Positions 43,627-51,799 of a stretch of DNA of 64,000 bases are shown in pieces. Numbering within the stretch: position 1 is the stretch's first letter; each line of letters starts with the position of its first letter. Position numbers and translations under genes: made by a program. This DNA is from Bacterioplanoides sp. SCSIO 12839 (lineage in GTDB: Bacteria; Pseudomonadota; Gammaproteobacteria; Pseudomonadales; Oceanobacteraceae): assembly GCF_024397975.1 (NCBI RefSeq), contig NZ_CP073745.1:551501-615500 (forward strand), in the 5' to 3' direction. The notes beneath the pieces are model-generated. The model was given only the letters and a program-made list of their open reading frames with translations, was not told where the DNA came from and did no database searches.

Positions 43627-43651
43627 GTACATTCCTTTCAGGAGTTGAGTC

Positions 43652-44383
43652 ATGTCTGATAAGCCACAAGTTGCTTTGGTAATGGGTGCCGGAGATGCCA
43701 TTGGCGCTGCCATTAGCCGCCAGTTTGCCCGAGCCGGATTTATTACCTGTATGGCACGCCGTAACGGCGATCAGTTACAGCCTTTGGTAGAAGAGTTGAA
43801 GGCCGAAGGTCACGATGCCCGTGGTTTCAGTTGCGATGCCCGTAATGAAGAACAAGTGGAGCAGTTATTTGCTCAAATCGAAGCGGATATTGGCGAGCTT
43901 GAAGTGGTGATTTTTAACATCGGAGCGAATGTGCCGATGAGTATTCTGTCGACCAGCAGTCGTAAATTTATGAAGATCTGGGAGATGGCTTGTTTTTCTG
44001 GTTTCCTGACCGGGCGAGAAGCCGCGCGAGTGATGACCAAGCGCAAGCGCGGTACCATCCTGTTTACCGGCGCAACTGCCAGCGTTCGGGGTGGTGCAGG
44101 TTTTGGAGCATTTGCCAGCGCCAAGCATGGCTTACGCGCACTGGCACAAAGCATGGCACGCGAGTTGGGGCCGCAGAATATTCATGTGGCGCATGTGGTG
44201 ATTGATGCGGCGGTGGATACTCAATGGATTCGGGATAATCACCCGAAGTATTCAGAATTGGCAGAAAAAGACGGTGTTGTAAAACCCGATGATCTGGCAA
44301 AAAACTACCTGATGTTGCATCAACAGCCGCGTAATGCCTGGACGTTTGAGTTGGATGTTCGTCCATGGGCCGAAAAATGGTGA
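43652..44383 (+). CDS. Short-chain dehydrogenase/reductase
   Basis: 243 residues with a Rossmann start VALVMGAGDAIGAAISRQFARAG and the NIGAN segment. The expected Tyr-x3-Lys is replaced: the region reads GAFASAKHGLRALAQ, with Phe where Tyr is normal but Lys kept, and FTGATAS supplies a Ser. The missing Tyr may mean altered or lost oxidoreductase activity. AGGAG precedes the ATG. The DsbA-like isomerase gene follows after 64 bases, so the pair is probably one operon controlled by the divergent LysR protein. Confidence 0.85.
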   Translation: MSDKPQVALVMGAGDAIGAAISRQFARAGFITCMARRNGDQLQPLVEELKAEGHDARGFSCDARNEEQVEQLFAQIEADIGELEVVIFNIGANVPMSILSTSSRKFMKIWEMACFSGFLTGREAARVMTKRKRGTILFTGATASVRGGAGFGAFASAKHGLRALAQSMARELGPQNIHVAHVVIDAAVDTQWIRDNHPKYSELAEKDGVVKPDDLAKNYLMLHQQPRNAWTFELDVRPWAEKW

Positions 44384-44447
44384 GACGAAGCTGCCTGCTT
44401 CGATTACGCTTCTTAGGAAAATAAGTAAGACTTAAAAGAGAAAAAAC

Positions 44448-45041
44448 ATGAGCACAACTATCGAATTTTATTTTGATTTTGGCAGCCCGATGGCGTACCT
44501 GGCCCACAAGCGTTTTGATTATTTACGTGAAAAATACGACGTGAATATTGAATACCGCCCAATGTTATTAGGCGGTGTTCATAAAGCCACTAAAAACCAA
44601 CCACCGGCAGCTATTCCGGTAAAAGGCATGTATTTACTGAAGCACGATGTGCCGCGTTTTGTTAAGCGTTATCAGGTGCCGTTTAAAATGAACCCTCACT
44701 TCCCGGTGAATACATTGCCACTGATGCGCGGCTGTTTTGCCGCTGAAAAGCTCGGTGTTGCAGAGGCATATAACAATGTGATGTTTGATGCCTTGTGGAA
44801 TCAAGGACTGAATATGGCCGACCCGGAAGTGATTAAACAGGTTCTGCTGGATAATGACCTACCTGCTGACGAGTTGCTGGCAGCCACTCAGGACCCAGCC
44901 GTTAAACAACAGCTGATTGATGCCACTGAAGCGGCAGTTAAACGTAACTGTTTTGGTGCGCCGACCATGTTTGTCGAAGGTGAAATGTTCTTTGGCCAGG
45001 ATCGTTTAGATTTTGTAGAAGAGATTCTGCAGCAAGGGTGA
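44448..45041 (+). CDS. 2-hydroxychromene-2-carboxylate isomerase-family (DsbA/GST-kappa fold) protein
   Basis: 197 residues: IEFYFDFGSPMAYLAHKRF is the family opening with the catalytic/GSH-binding Ser, followed by YRPMLLGGVHKATKNQPPA and the cis-Pro region FGAPTMFVEGEMFFGQDRLDFVEEIL. Such enzymes isomerise or conjugate aromatic intermediates using glutathione; paired with an SDR this suggests breakdown of an aromatic or xenobiotic compound. The last 27 coding bases have a diverged copy 1.7 kb downstream, past the integron cassette. Confidence 0.88.
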   Translation: MSTTIEFYFDFGSPMAYLAHKRFDYLREKYDVNIEYRPMLLGGVHKATKNQPPAAIPVKGMYLLKHDVPRFVKRYQVPFKMNPHFPVNTLPLMRGCFAAEKLGVAEAYNNVMFDALWNQGLNMADPEVIKQVLLDNDLPADELLAATQDPAVKQQLIDATEAAVKRNCFGAPTMFVEGEMFFGQDRLDFVEEILQQG

Positions 45042-45059
45042 ACGTGAGGCTGGAATGTT

Positions 45060-45100
45060 ACGGACACCTTAATCTTATTTAGATTTGGGTGTCTGTTTTA
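45060..45100 (+). terminator. Terminator after the isomerase gene
   Basis: CGGACACC / GGTGTCTG stem with an inner AATCT/AGATT pairing and TTTTA after it, 18 bases past the stop. Confidence 0.75.
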
Positions 45101-45134
45101 TCGGAGCAAAATCACAGTTGAATCACCGTCGCTT

Positions 45135-45141
45135 GTTAGGC
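45135..45141 (-). repeat. Orphan attC half-site at the end of cassette gene 2
   Basis: On the minus strand GCCTAAC (RYYYAAC core) overlaps the TAA stop of the 159-residue gene, as in integron cassettes, but no matching GTTRRRY core is found within the next ~95 bases. The attC seems truncated. Confidence 0.5.
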
Positions 45142-45615
45142 ATTTGACTCCAAATATGTATTCCGGATATGCGGATAAACTGCTAATTTTACTTTAGTCA
45201 ATTTACGGTCTAGATTATCTAGTGCGCCTTGACATGGTTGAGCGCTGTTAAGCTCAAAGTAAATATTTTCTACTATGTCAGTAATTCCATTCATGGCATG
45301 AACCATTTCTTTATTTCCAACAAGATTAGATATAGCTCTAACTGAATATGCATCGCTAGTCGCTGGAAGCAACGCAGTTTTAGCTTTTATTACGTCTCCA
45401 GAATGAAAATGTAGTGCGGCTTCATTAACACAAGCCTCTACATTTTCCAATTTAATAGTTAGCTCTTTTACCAAATTCTTTTTATCTTCAATTGCACTTT
45501 TCTCTAGTTCATTCTTATGGCTTCGATCAGAAAGAAAATACGATGTCAATCCAGCAATGGAAGCGCCAAGTCCAATTTTTACTGCAGTATCTACAATATC
45601 AAGAATAGTTGTCAT
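45136..45615 (-). CDS. Cassette-borne protein with N-terminal membrane helix, unrecognised
   Basis: 159 residues, AT-rich compared with the flanking genes. A hydrophobic segment at ~8-28 (VKIGLGASIAGLTSYFLS) is followed by a charged coiled-coil-like helix (KNELEKSAIEDKKNLVKELTIKLENVEACV) whose extent is about residues 33-65, then a mixed helical domain. No family recognised. The start lies eight bases after an attC site and the stop is part of an attC-like half-site, so the gene fills an integron cassette with almost no spare DNA. Confidence 0.7.
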   Translation of the reverse strand: MTTILDIVDTAVKIGLGASIAGLTSYFLSDRSHKNELEKSAIEDKKNLVKELTIKLENVEACVNEAALHFHSGDVIKAKTALLPATSDAYSVRAISNLVGNKEMVHAMNGITDIVENIYFELNSAQPCQGALDNLDRKLTKVKLAVYPHIRNTYLESNA

Positions 45616-45622
45616 AGTTGAT

Positions 45623-45705
45623 GCCTAACGCCCCTAAGCAGAGGCACATTTGTTTTTAGCTGCGAAGCCGCGCTAAATTTTTCTTACTGACCTAGTTTGT
45701 TAGAT
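45623..45705 (-). repeat. Integron attC recombination site
   Basis: On the minus strand this 83-base element begins ATCTAAC (RYYYAAC, 45705-45699) and ends GTTAGGC (GTTRRRY, 45629-45623). Inside, CTAGGTCAG and CTGCTTAG form the imperfect second pairing (L boxes) with an unpaired extra base, and a central hairpin TTTAGC/GCTAAA with inner GCG/CGC fills the middle. It sits 14 bases after one gene and eight before the next on the same strand, as in cassette arrays. Confidence 0.82.
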
Positions 45706-45719
45706 TTTTTACCTTCTAG

Positions 45720-46463
45720 TCAGTGGCTGTATGTTTCTTGATCTAAGCCTTCTATCGATATTAGAACGTTATTCGCATATAGAGATTCCTCAAAAAATCC
45801 AGTTTTTCTTTTGAACACTGCTCCATATTTAACTTTGCCAGGGTATTCAGAAGCGTAACGCTTTAACGCGTATTGTAAGCCTGGCTTGGAAACACCATGA
45901 ACATCCCCCCAAGCAGCTAAAGTGCTTGTGCCAATAAATTGATAACCCTTTAGCTGCTTGGTAATCAGCTGCCTCAATTCTATCCATTTGCTATCAACTA
46001 TTTCTTGCATAAAAGCCAAATTAGCCGAATTTTCATTGTCTTTCTTAGTTTCGTAATGCATTGCAAGCCAAGGAACAATAATAAATAAAGATAGAAATAT
46101 GAATAGGAAACTCCAATACTCCCATATGAAAAAGAACATCCCAAAAACAATCAGCCCTGGTATTAATAGAAAAGGATGTTTAAAACCTAAAATCAGGTCA
46201 TCAATAATGTAATCCAAGAAAGATTGATCGCAGTTATTCGACAATACCGATTCCCAATAATGTCTCAGCAAACCAAAATACGTAAGTAGAGACACAGACC
46301 AAATAAAGGTCATATGCCAGCTAGATATTTGTATGTCCGTAAATAGGTAGTTGACCCCGAATTCACTCTTTTTAGAAGACATAACTACGGATGAAATAGT
46401 AACAAAATCAGCAATCAACCCGATTGCAACGACGGAAACAGTAGGAATTGAAATTTTCTTCAC
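45720..46463 (-). CDS. Cassette-borne membrane protein, unrecognised
   Basis: 247 residues from a GTG at 46463, AT-rich. Four hydrophobic helices occur near 8-28, 48-65, 95-112 and 115-135 (LLIPGLIVFGMFFFIWEYWS, FIFLSLFIIVPWLAMHY), followed by a soluble domain of ~105 residues ending KTGFFEESLYANNVLISIEGL. The C-terminal part (QFIGTSTLAAWGDVHGVSKPGL, ALKRYASEYPGKVKYGAVF) looks like a small DNA- or ligand-binding fold but I cannot name it. It is the upstream cassette, followed 14 bases later by attC. Confidence 0.7.
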   Translation of the reverse strand: MKKISIPTVSVVAIGLIADFVTISSVVMSSKKSEFGVNYLFTDIQISSWHMTFIWSVSLLTYFGLLRHYWESVLSNNCDQSFLDYIIDDLILGFKHPFLLIPGLIVFGMFFFIWEYWSFLFIFLSLFIIVPWLAMHYETKKDNENSANLAFMQEIVDSKWIELRQLITKQLKGYQFIGTSTLAAWGDVHGVSKPGLQYALKRYASEYPGKVKYGAVFKRKTGFFEESLYANNVLISIEGLDQETYSH

Positions 46464-46717
46464 CCTAGTTGATCACTCCTTTTCGAATATAATATTTCAT
46501 CGCTAAAATCTAACACTTTAATAATCCGTCCTTACAAGGTCGCATACCTTGCAAGCTAACCCTACTTTGCAAGGAATCGCCAGATTCTTCGACATTCCAT
46601 AGGCAAGAACAGACTTCATTCAGAAACCTTCCATAGCAATCGGTCATAGCAAGTAATCCTTTTCAAGCATGCGCTAAGCACACCTTTATTAATGTTTAAA
46701 ATATCACCAGCAAGGCA

Positions 46718-46772
46718 TGCAGACAAGCTTTATGGACTGCTCGACTTACCGAAGAAACTTTGCAGCAAGAGT
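46718..46772 (+). pseudogene. Relic of the 3' end of a DsbA-like isomerase gene
   Basis: Bases 46751-46777 match 45018-45044 at 23 of 27 positions, all four differences being transitions. Upstream, the reading KLYGLLDL then, after a one-base shift, EETLQQE-stop parallels FFGQDRLDFVEEILQQG-stop of the intact gene. A terminator-like hairpin follows, as after the intact gene. Confidence 0.55.
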
Positions 46773-46794
46773 GAACGAATACCACTGAATCTGC

Positions 46795-46827
46795 TGACAG
46801 CTGATACCGCTCTGGTATCGGCTGTCA
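46795..46827 (+). terminator. Terminator-like hairpin after the relic
   Basis: TGACAGC-T-GATACC pairs with GGTATC-G-GCTGTCA around a 5-base loop, followed by TTTG. Confidence 0.7.
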
Positions 46828-46919
46828 TTTGTGTCGCTATAGCTAAAGTCGGGTGTTACTTTTTCTGTTATCGCCTAGTCTGAAGTATTGGTTCTGATAT
46901 CAATTCAAGGAGGCTGGCC

Positions 46920-47906
46920 ATGAACATCACCCGGGTTATTCTGGTACTGATATTGTTGGCTTTGTCACTACCGGGGTTGGCCGAACGTAAAACCATTCTG
47001 GTGATTGAAAGTTATCATCAACAGCACCCGTGGGATGCCAGTTACCTCGAAGCTCTGCGGGAAAATCTGTCAGAGTATGAGCTGGTGACCTTTGAAATGG
47101 ACACAAAACGCCTGTCTCCCTCAGCTTACCAACAACAGGCTGACAAAGCCTGGCAGTTATACTCTTCTATTGCCCCTGATTTGGTGATTCTCGGGGATGA
47201 CAATGCCGTAAAATATATGGTGCCCCGATTGAAACACACAAATACGCCGGTTGTTTTTCTGGGGGTTAATGCCAATCCGCGAGCAACAGGGCTGGCTGAT
47301 ATTGATAATGTGACGGGTATTCTCGAACGCCCCTTGTTCCGGCGTTCCATTACCGAGGCTAACCGACTGTTTAACTATCAGTTGGAAAAAATTCTGATCT
47401 TATTTGATGACAGCCATACCTCCGGTATCGCAATTAATGAATTTACCGGTGGTGCGGCATCGATGGACTTTGCTGAATTACAGGTGGATTTTCGTTTATC
47501 GAATCGACTGGATGAGTGGCATAACGCCGTGATAAGTGCTGAACATCATGGTTACGATGCCATTATTATTGGTTTGTATCATACCGTGTTTGACGGCGAA
47601 AACCGCCATGTCGATTCAGAAGATATTATTCGCTGGATCAATAAAAACAGCACGATTCCAGTCTTTTCGTTTTGGGATTTCTCCGTCGGATACGACAAAG
47701 CGATTGGTGGTGTGGTGCTGGTGGGTAAGCAGCAGGGAGAAGAAGCGGCAGCCTTGGTTAAACGTATCTTACGTCGCCAGCCGGATAGTTTACCAGGAAT
47801 AAAAACGGCCGAACGTGGCCAGTATCGTTACAGTCAATCCCAGCTAAAACGCTGGGACATTGATGTAAGCGAATCGTTGCGGCCGGGGTCAGTGTTGGTT
47901 GATTAA
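46920..47906 (+). CDS. ABC-type periplasmic substrate-binding protein (TrpX-like family)
   Basis: 328 residues with signal peptide MNITRVILVLILLALSLPGLA and AGGAGG before the ATG. The two-lobed binding fold is visible as KTILVIESYHQQHPWD, APDLVILGDDNAVKYMVPRL, TPVVFLGVNANPRATGL and IPVFSFWDFSVGYDKAIGGVV. The family binds small solutes such as amino acids for ABC importers or sensors. No permease or ATPase gene is next to it, so it may serve a remote transporter or a signalling partner. Confidence 0.75.
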   Translation: MNITRVILVLILLALSLPGLAERKTILVIESYHQQHPWDASYLEALRENLSEYELVTFEMDTKRLSPSAYQQQADKAWQLYSSIAPDLVILGDDNAVKYMVPRLKHTNTPVVFLGVNANPRATGLADIDNVTGILERPLFRRSITEANRLFNYQLEKILILFDDSHTSGIAINEFTGGAASMDFAELQVDFRLSNRLDEWHNAVISAEHHGYDAIIIGLYHTVFDGENRHVDSEDIIRWINKNSTIPVFSFWDFSVGYDKAIGGVVLVGKQQGEEAAALVKRILRRQPDSLPGIKTAERGQYRYSQSQLKRWDIDVSESLRPGSVLVD

Positions 47907-47919
47907 CCCACTGAATCAT

Positions 47920-49545
47920 TCACAACAAATTATTATTGCCGTCCCGCGCAATTAATAACTGATCGTCTGGATTATCAGCGATGTTATTGGCATCGTCGGC
48001 AATCCAATCCTCCATGCACTCTCTGTCTTCAATGCAAGGGTCGGTTAATGCTTCTAAAAAGGCGACTAAATCACTCACATCCTGATTATCCAGGCGAATG
48101 CCTGGCAAACGTGAAGTGCCGTTGCGGCGTTCAGTATCGAGTTTGTCAGCGGCTGCCAGGCTGTGGTTTAACGATTGCAGATAGAGAGTACGACAGTCGT
48201 TAATATCGCGGAATTGTTGCAGATCACATTGGCGATTATTGCGGAAATAACTGTCAATGGCGGCACGCGGATTCACATAATGACGCACCACCTGTTCCAG
48301 CGTTGCATACGACCCGGCGTGACCATAAGGAGCTGTCTGCGCAATATTTAACAGCGAAGGTGTGCGGAAACGATAACGATCGGCTGTGTTGCCGGTTTCC
48401 CGTTCGCGGCCAAAGTCGTCGCTGTTGTTTATGTTGCTGACACTGTTGGCTCCATCGCCTTTGCCCGGACCAATCTGTGGAAACGCTACGGTGTGATGTT
48501 GTTCATCACTCAACAGTGGGCCGTTGTGGCAAGCGGAACAACCCGCCCCTCCTTGTTGTGGTGTATTAAAAAATAACAACGCGCCACGTTTTTCAGCATC
48601 AGACAGTGCACTGGTATCACCATCCAGATAATTACGCCATGGTGAATTAATAAACACCATGGAGCGTTCGTATTCGCCAATGGCAAAAGCGATATTGTCG
48701 AAGGTGATTAAATTTTCTGCGGATGCGGTTTGAGCAAAAGCCTGTTGAAAGAGTGCCAACCATTCGTTGCGGGCTAATTCACCCTGGCCGTCACCATAAT
48801 TGCCAATACGTGCGGCTAAATGATCGCGTACAGAATTATTATCATTGCCTGACTCAAAGGTAGTTCCACGCATTTCTTCAGCAGACGTAACCGGGAATCG
48901 TGCCTGTGCCGCTGCCAGGTTGCCTCCGGCGTTAGCATCCGCCTGTAAATAGGCGCTATCGGGTGTGCGAATGCCACTCACAGCGCCATTCGCATTGGTT
49001 TCCTTGCCGAGGCTTTCAACCCGGGAATCCCAGAACAAGCTGTTATCCCATAAGGCTACATTAAACACCGTGGGAGAATTGCGTGGCACTTCCGGTAAGC
49101 CGGAGTGGTGGACTCTGCCAGGCCCAAGAACATCCGGAGAAACGGCTCCAACACCAACCGGCAGACTTAACTGATCGGTTCCACCCAGCATCGGGTGATG
49201 GCAGGTGACACAGGCGCTGTCAAAATCGCCCCCCAGGCTTTTGCTAAAAAACAGCGCTTTTCCCAACTGCGCCATGTCAGATTCAATATCCGGGATGCTG
49301 CGATTAGCAATGGGTGAGCGCGATAAATCCTGTTGGCTGATCAACAGTTGCAGTTGTTGATCCAGTGCTGTCAGAACGGCTGGGGTTTGTGGGTCAGGTG
49401 TTTGTGGGTCGGAAGCTTCAACAGGGTTTTCCGTTGGATCGTGTGTCGTGCTACTGGTGTTGCTTTCTCCACTTCCACACGCTGTTAATAACAGGCTGGT
49501 GAATAATGAGGCGACGGTTTTTCTATTTATCGGTAACGTTCTCAT
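47920..49545 (-). CDS. Di-haem cytochrome c peroxidase-family lipoprotein
   Basis: 541 residues from the ATG at 49545 (AAGGAG upstream). The signal ends in lipobox LLTAC, followed by a Thr/Pro/Glu-rich linker. Two haem c sites are present: CVTCHHP (~residue 115) and CSACHNGP (~330), with PRNSPTVFNVALWDNSLFWDSR between, a hallmark of the CcpA/MauG family. A lipid-anchored peroxidase of this kind reduces peroxide or oxidises a partner protein in the periplasm. It is divergent from the sensor kinase gene. Confidence 0.9.
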   Translation of the reverse strand: MRTLPINRKTVASLFTSLLLTACGSGESNTSSTTHDPTENPVEASDPQTPDPQTPAVLTALDQQLQLLISQQDLSRSPIANRSIPDIESDMAQLGKALFFSKSLGGDFDSACVTCHHPMLGGTDQLSLPVGVGAVSPDVLGPGRVHHSGLPEVPRNSPTVFNVALWDNSLFWDSRVESLGKETNANGAVSGIRTPDSAYLQADANAGGNLAAAQARFPVTSAEEMRGTTFESGNDNNSVRDHLAARIGNYGDGQGELARNEWLALFQQAFAQTASAENLITFDNIAFAIGEYERSMVFINSPWRNYLDGDTSALSDAEKRGALLFFNTPQQGGAGCSACHNGPLLSDEQHHTVAFPQIGPGKGDGANSVSNINNSDDFGRERETGNTADRYRFRTPSLLNIAQTAPYGHAGSYATLEQVVRHYVNPRAAIDSYFRNNRQCDLQQFRDINDCRTLYLQSLNHSLAAADKLDTERRNGTSRLPGIRLDNQDVSDLVAFLEALTDPCIEDRECMEDWIADDANNIADNPDDQLLIARDGNNNLL

Positions 49546-49709
49546 TCTGGCGCTCCTTTTTGGCTGCTGAATACCACTGTAGGAAGCAAAAGCGCAGGAA
49601 TTCGTGAATGAATGTGCAAGCAATGTGAAAGCGCCGGGAAAAGCGTGAAGTGTGCTGCAAATTTCGTTAATTTATCGTTTTACACCATTGTTTATATTCA
49701 GGCATCCCG

Positions 49710-51116
49710 TTGACGATTCAGAATAAATTAATTGCTGCTTTTTTAGGCACCATCTCTTTGTTGTTATTAACAATGGTGCTGGCCGTGCAGTGGAGCTTTG
49801 ATCAGGGCTTACTGGAATACGTCAATCGCCAGCAGTTACAACAACAGGAACGTTTAGTACAACAGCTACAGCGTTATTATCAACGCTATGGCAGCTGGGA
49901 TGACATCCGTGTCCACTGGCGCTCCATTATGGACAAGGTGCTTGAGCGTGATCGTAAACGGCTCAGACAAGAGCGGCAGAATAAGGAAAAGTCATCTCAT
50001 ATACCGCCTTTAGGTCATAAGCCGCGCCGTGGTAGCAATAACTTTCGGCCAGGTTTATTAGCGGCGGACAAAACCCTATTGCTGGGTCGTTATGAGGAGG
50101 ATTTTGCGCTGTCTGAAATCCGGGTGAATGACCAACGGGTTGGCTGGGTCACCATGCCGCCAGCAAAACAACTGACCGATGCCGCTGATTTGGCCTTTCG
50201 TAATCATCAGTTTGCCGCGCTGATCGTGGTGGCTGCGGTGATGATCGTCATGGCGCTGCTGGTAGCAATTCCATTGGCACGTCACTGGACCCGACCATTG
50301 CGCTCCATTGCCCACACCACACATCGCTTAACTCAGGGTGATTATCAGCAACGATTAACGCCTCATGGTCGTGATGAGTTGGCGCAGCTGGCCAACGACG
50401 TAAACACTCTGGCACAAACGCTGGAAGATAATGAAAATGCCCGTAAACATTGGGTCGCCAGTGTGTCACATGAGTTACGGACACCGGTGGCCATTTTACG
50501 CGGCGAAATTGAAGCCATTATGGATGGCATTCGGCCATTGGACATGACCAGTTTAAAATCTCTGCAGCAAGAAGCCGAACAACTGACCCGATTGATTCAG
50601 GATTTATACGAATTAACCAATGCCGATCTGGGAGCCATGCGCTACCGCAAAGAGCCTTTCGATTTAACGATATTATTGGACGATACACTGGCGTTATACC
50701 AAACCGCTTTACGCGAGGCCGGTGTGCAGTTGCATTGGCAGGCACAGCACAGTGCGCCAGTTTGGGCCGATGGCAATCGGCTGCAGCAAGTGCTGGAAAA
50801 TATTTTATCCAACACCATGAAATACGCCGCAGCAGATGATTTGTATATCGCATTGCAGGTTGAACAGAATCAGATTCAGTTAATGATTGAAGATTCTGGT
50901 CATGGGGTTCCGGATGAAGCATTGGATAAATTGTTTGATCATTTATATCGGGTCGAAGCATCACGTAATCGTGAAACCGGCGGCTCCGGTTTAGGGTTGG
51001 CGATTTGTAAAAAAATTATCGAAGCACACGATGGCAATATTCATGCCTTTAAAAGCCAGCATGGTGGCTTAGGCATTCAGATTATTTTGCCATTGTTCGC
51101 GGAGCAAGCACGATGA
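49710..51116 (+). CDS. Sensor histidine kinase (BaeS-like)
   Basis: 468 residues from a TTG at 49710. Membrane helices at ~10-30 and ~165-187 bracket a basic periplasmic domain rich in Gln/Arg/Lys; then HAMP (IPLARHWTRPLRSIAHTTHRL), the phospho-acceptor SHELRTP, and the ATPase boxes NILSNTMKY, DSGHGV and GGSGLGLAICKKI. The response regulator gene overlaps by four bases. The signal is unknown; BaeS relatives answer envelope stress and toxic compounds. Confidence 0.93.
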   Translation: MTIQNKLIAAFLGTISLLLLTMVLAVQWSFDQGLLEYVNRQQLQQQERLVQQLQRYYQRYGSWDDIRVHWRSIMDKVLERDRKRLRQERQNKEKSSHIPPLGHKPRRGSNNFRPGLLAADKTLLLGRYEEDFALSEIRVNDQRVGWVTMPPAKQLTDAADLAFRNHQFAALIVVAAVMIVMALLVAIPLARHWTRPLRSIAHTTHRLTQGDYQQRLTPHGRDELAQLANDVNTLAQTLEDNENARKHWVASVSHELRTPVAILRGEIEAIMDGIRPLDMTSLKSLQQEAEQLTRLIQDLYELTNADLGAMRYRKEPFDLTILLDDTLALYQTALREAGVQLHWQAQHSAPVWADGNRLQQVLENILSNTMKYAAADDLYIALQVEQNQIQLMIEDSGHGVPDEALDKLFDHLYRVEASRNRETGGSGLGLAICKKIIEAHDGNIHAFKSQHGGLGIQIILPLFAEQAR

Positions 51117-51790
51117 ACATTCTGATTATTGAAGACGAAATAAAACTCGCTACCTTATTGGCTGATTATTTACGCCAGGCCGATTATCAGGTAGCGATGG
51201 TGCACGATGGTAATGAAGCACTGGAGGCATTTCAGCAGCAACAACCAGACTTGGTGTTGCTTGACCTGATGCTACCCGGGAAAGACGGCTTAACTATTTG
51301 CCGTGAAATACGCCAGCAGTCGGATGTGCCTGTGGTGATGGTTACAGCCAAGGTTGAAGAAATCGATCGTTTATTAGGGCTGGAACTGGGCGCTGACGAT
51401 TATATTTGCAAACCATTCAGTCCACGAGAAGTGGTGGCCCGTGTTAAAGCGATTCTGCGCCGGGTACAACGCCTGCAGCAACCGGAGGCGGCTGAAAGCG
51501 TAACGGAGTTGCAGCTGGTTAACGATAAACTGCAAGCCAGTTTGTGTGGGCAACCACTGGATTTAACGGCCATCGAATTTCAGTTATTACAAACCTTATC
51601 GCAGGAACCGGGCCGGGTTTTTTCGCGGGATCAGTTAATGGATCATATCTATCGCGATCATCGGGTTGTCAGTGACCGCACGGTGGATAGTCACGTTAAA
51701 AAACTGCGCAAAAAAATGTCCGAAGCCGCCCCGCAGCAAGAATGGATTTATTCGGTGTATGGGGTTGGTTATAAATATGAAGGGAGCTGA
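51113..51790 (+). CDS. OmpR-family response regulator (BaeR-like)
   Basis: 225 residues: receiver domain with acidic pair in IIEDE, phospho-Asp in LVLLDLMLPGKDG, Thr in VMVTAK and Lys in DYICKPFSPREV, then a winged-helix DNA-binding domain (LTAIEFQLLQTLSQEPGRVFSRDQLM, TVDSHVKKLRKKM). Start overlaps the kinase stop (ATGA), so both are made from one message. Confidence 0.95.
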   Translation: MNILIIEDEIKLATLLADYLRQADYQVAMVHDGNEALEAFQQQQPDLVLLDLMLPGKDGLTICREIRQQSDVPVVMVTAKVEEIDRLLGLELGADDYICKPFSPREVVARVKAILRRVQRLQQPEAAESVTELQLVNDKLQASLCGQPLDLTAIEFQLLQTLSQEPGRVFSRDQLMDHIYRDHRVVSDRTVDSHVKKLRKKMSEAAPQQEWIYSVYGVGYKYEGS

Positions 51791-51799
51791 GAAAAAGCC

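Larger units (their letters stand above)
46464..46919. other. Gap holding cassette boundary and gene relic
   Basis: 456 bases. On the minus strand GTTAGAT at 46514-46508 fits the GTTRRRY core and would be the upstream boundary of the first cassette. Beyond it are short inverted repeats AAGGT/ACCTT (46536-46550) and CCTTGCAA/TTGCAAGG (46547-46574), then unassigned sequence, the isomerase relic at 46718-46772 and a hairpin. Confidence 0.5.

Noticed and set aside
46692-46883. Open frame of 63 codons downstream of the cassettes
   Set aside because: It runs through the isomerase relic and the hairpin in a different frame from the relic; no signal for translation.
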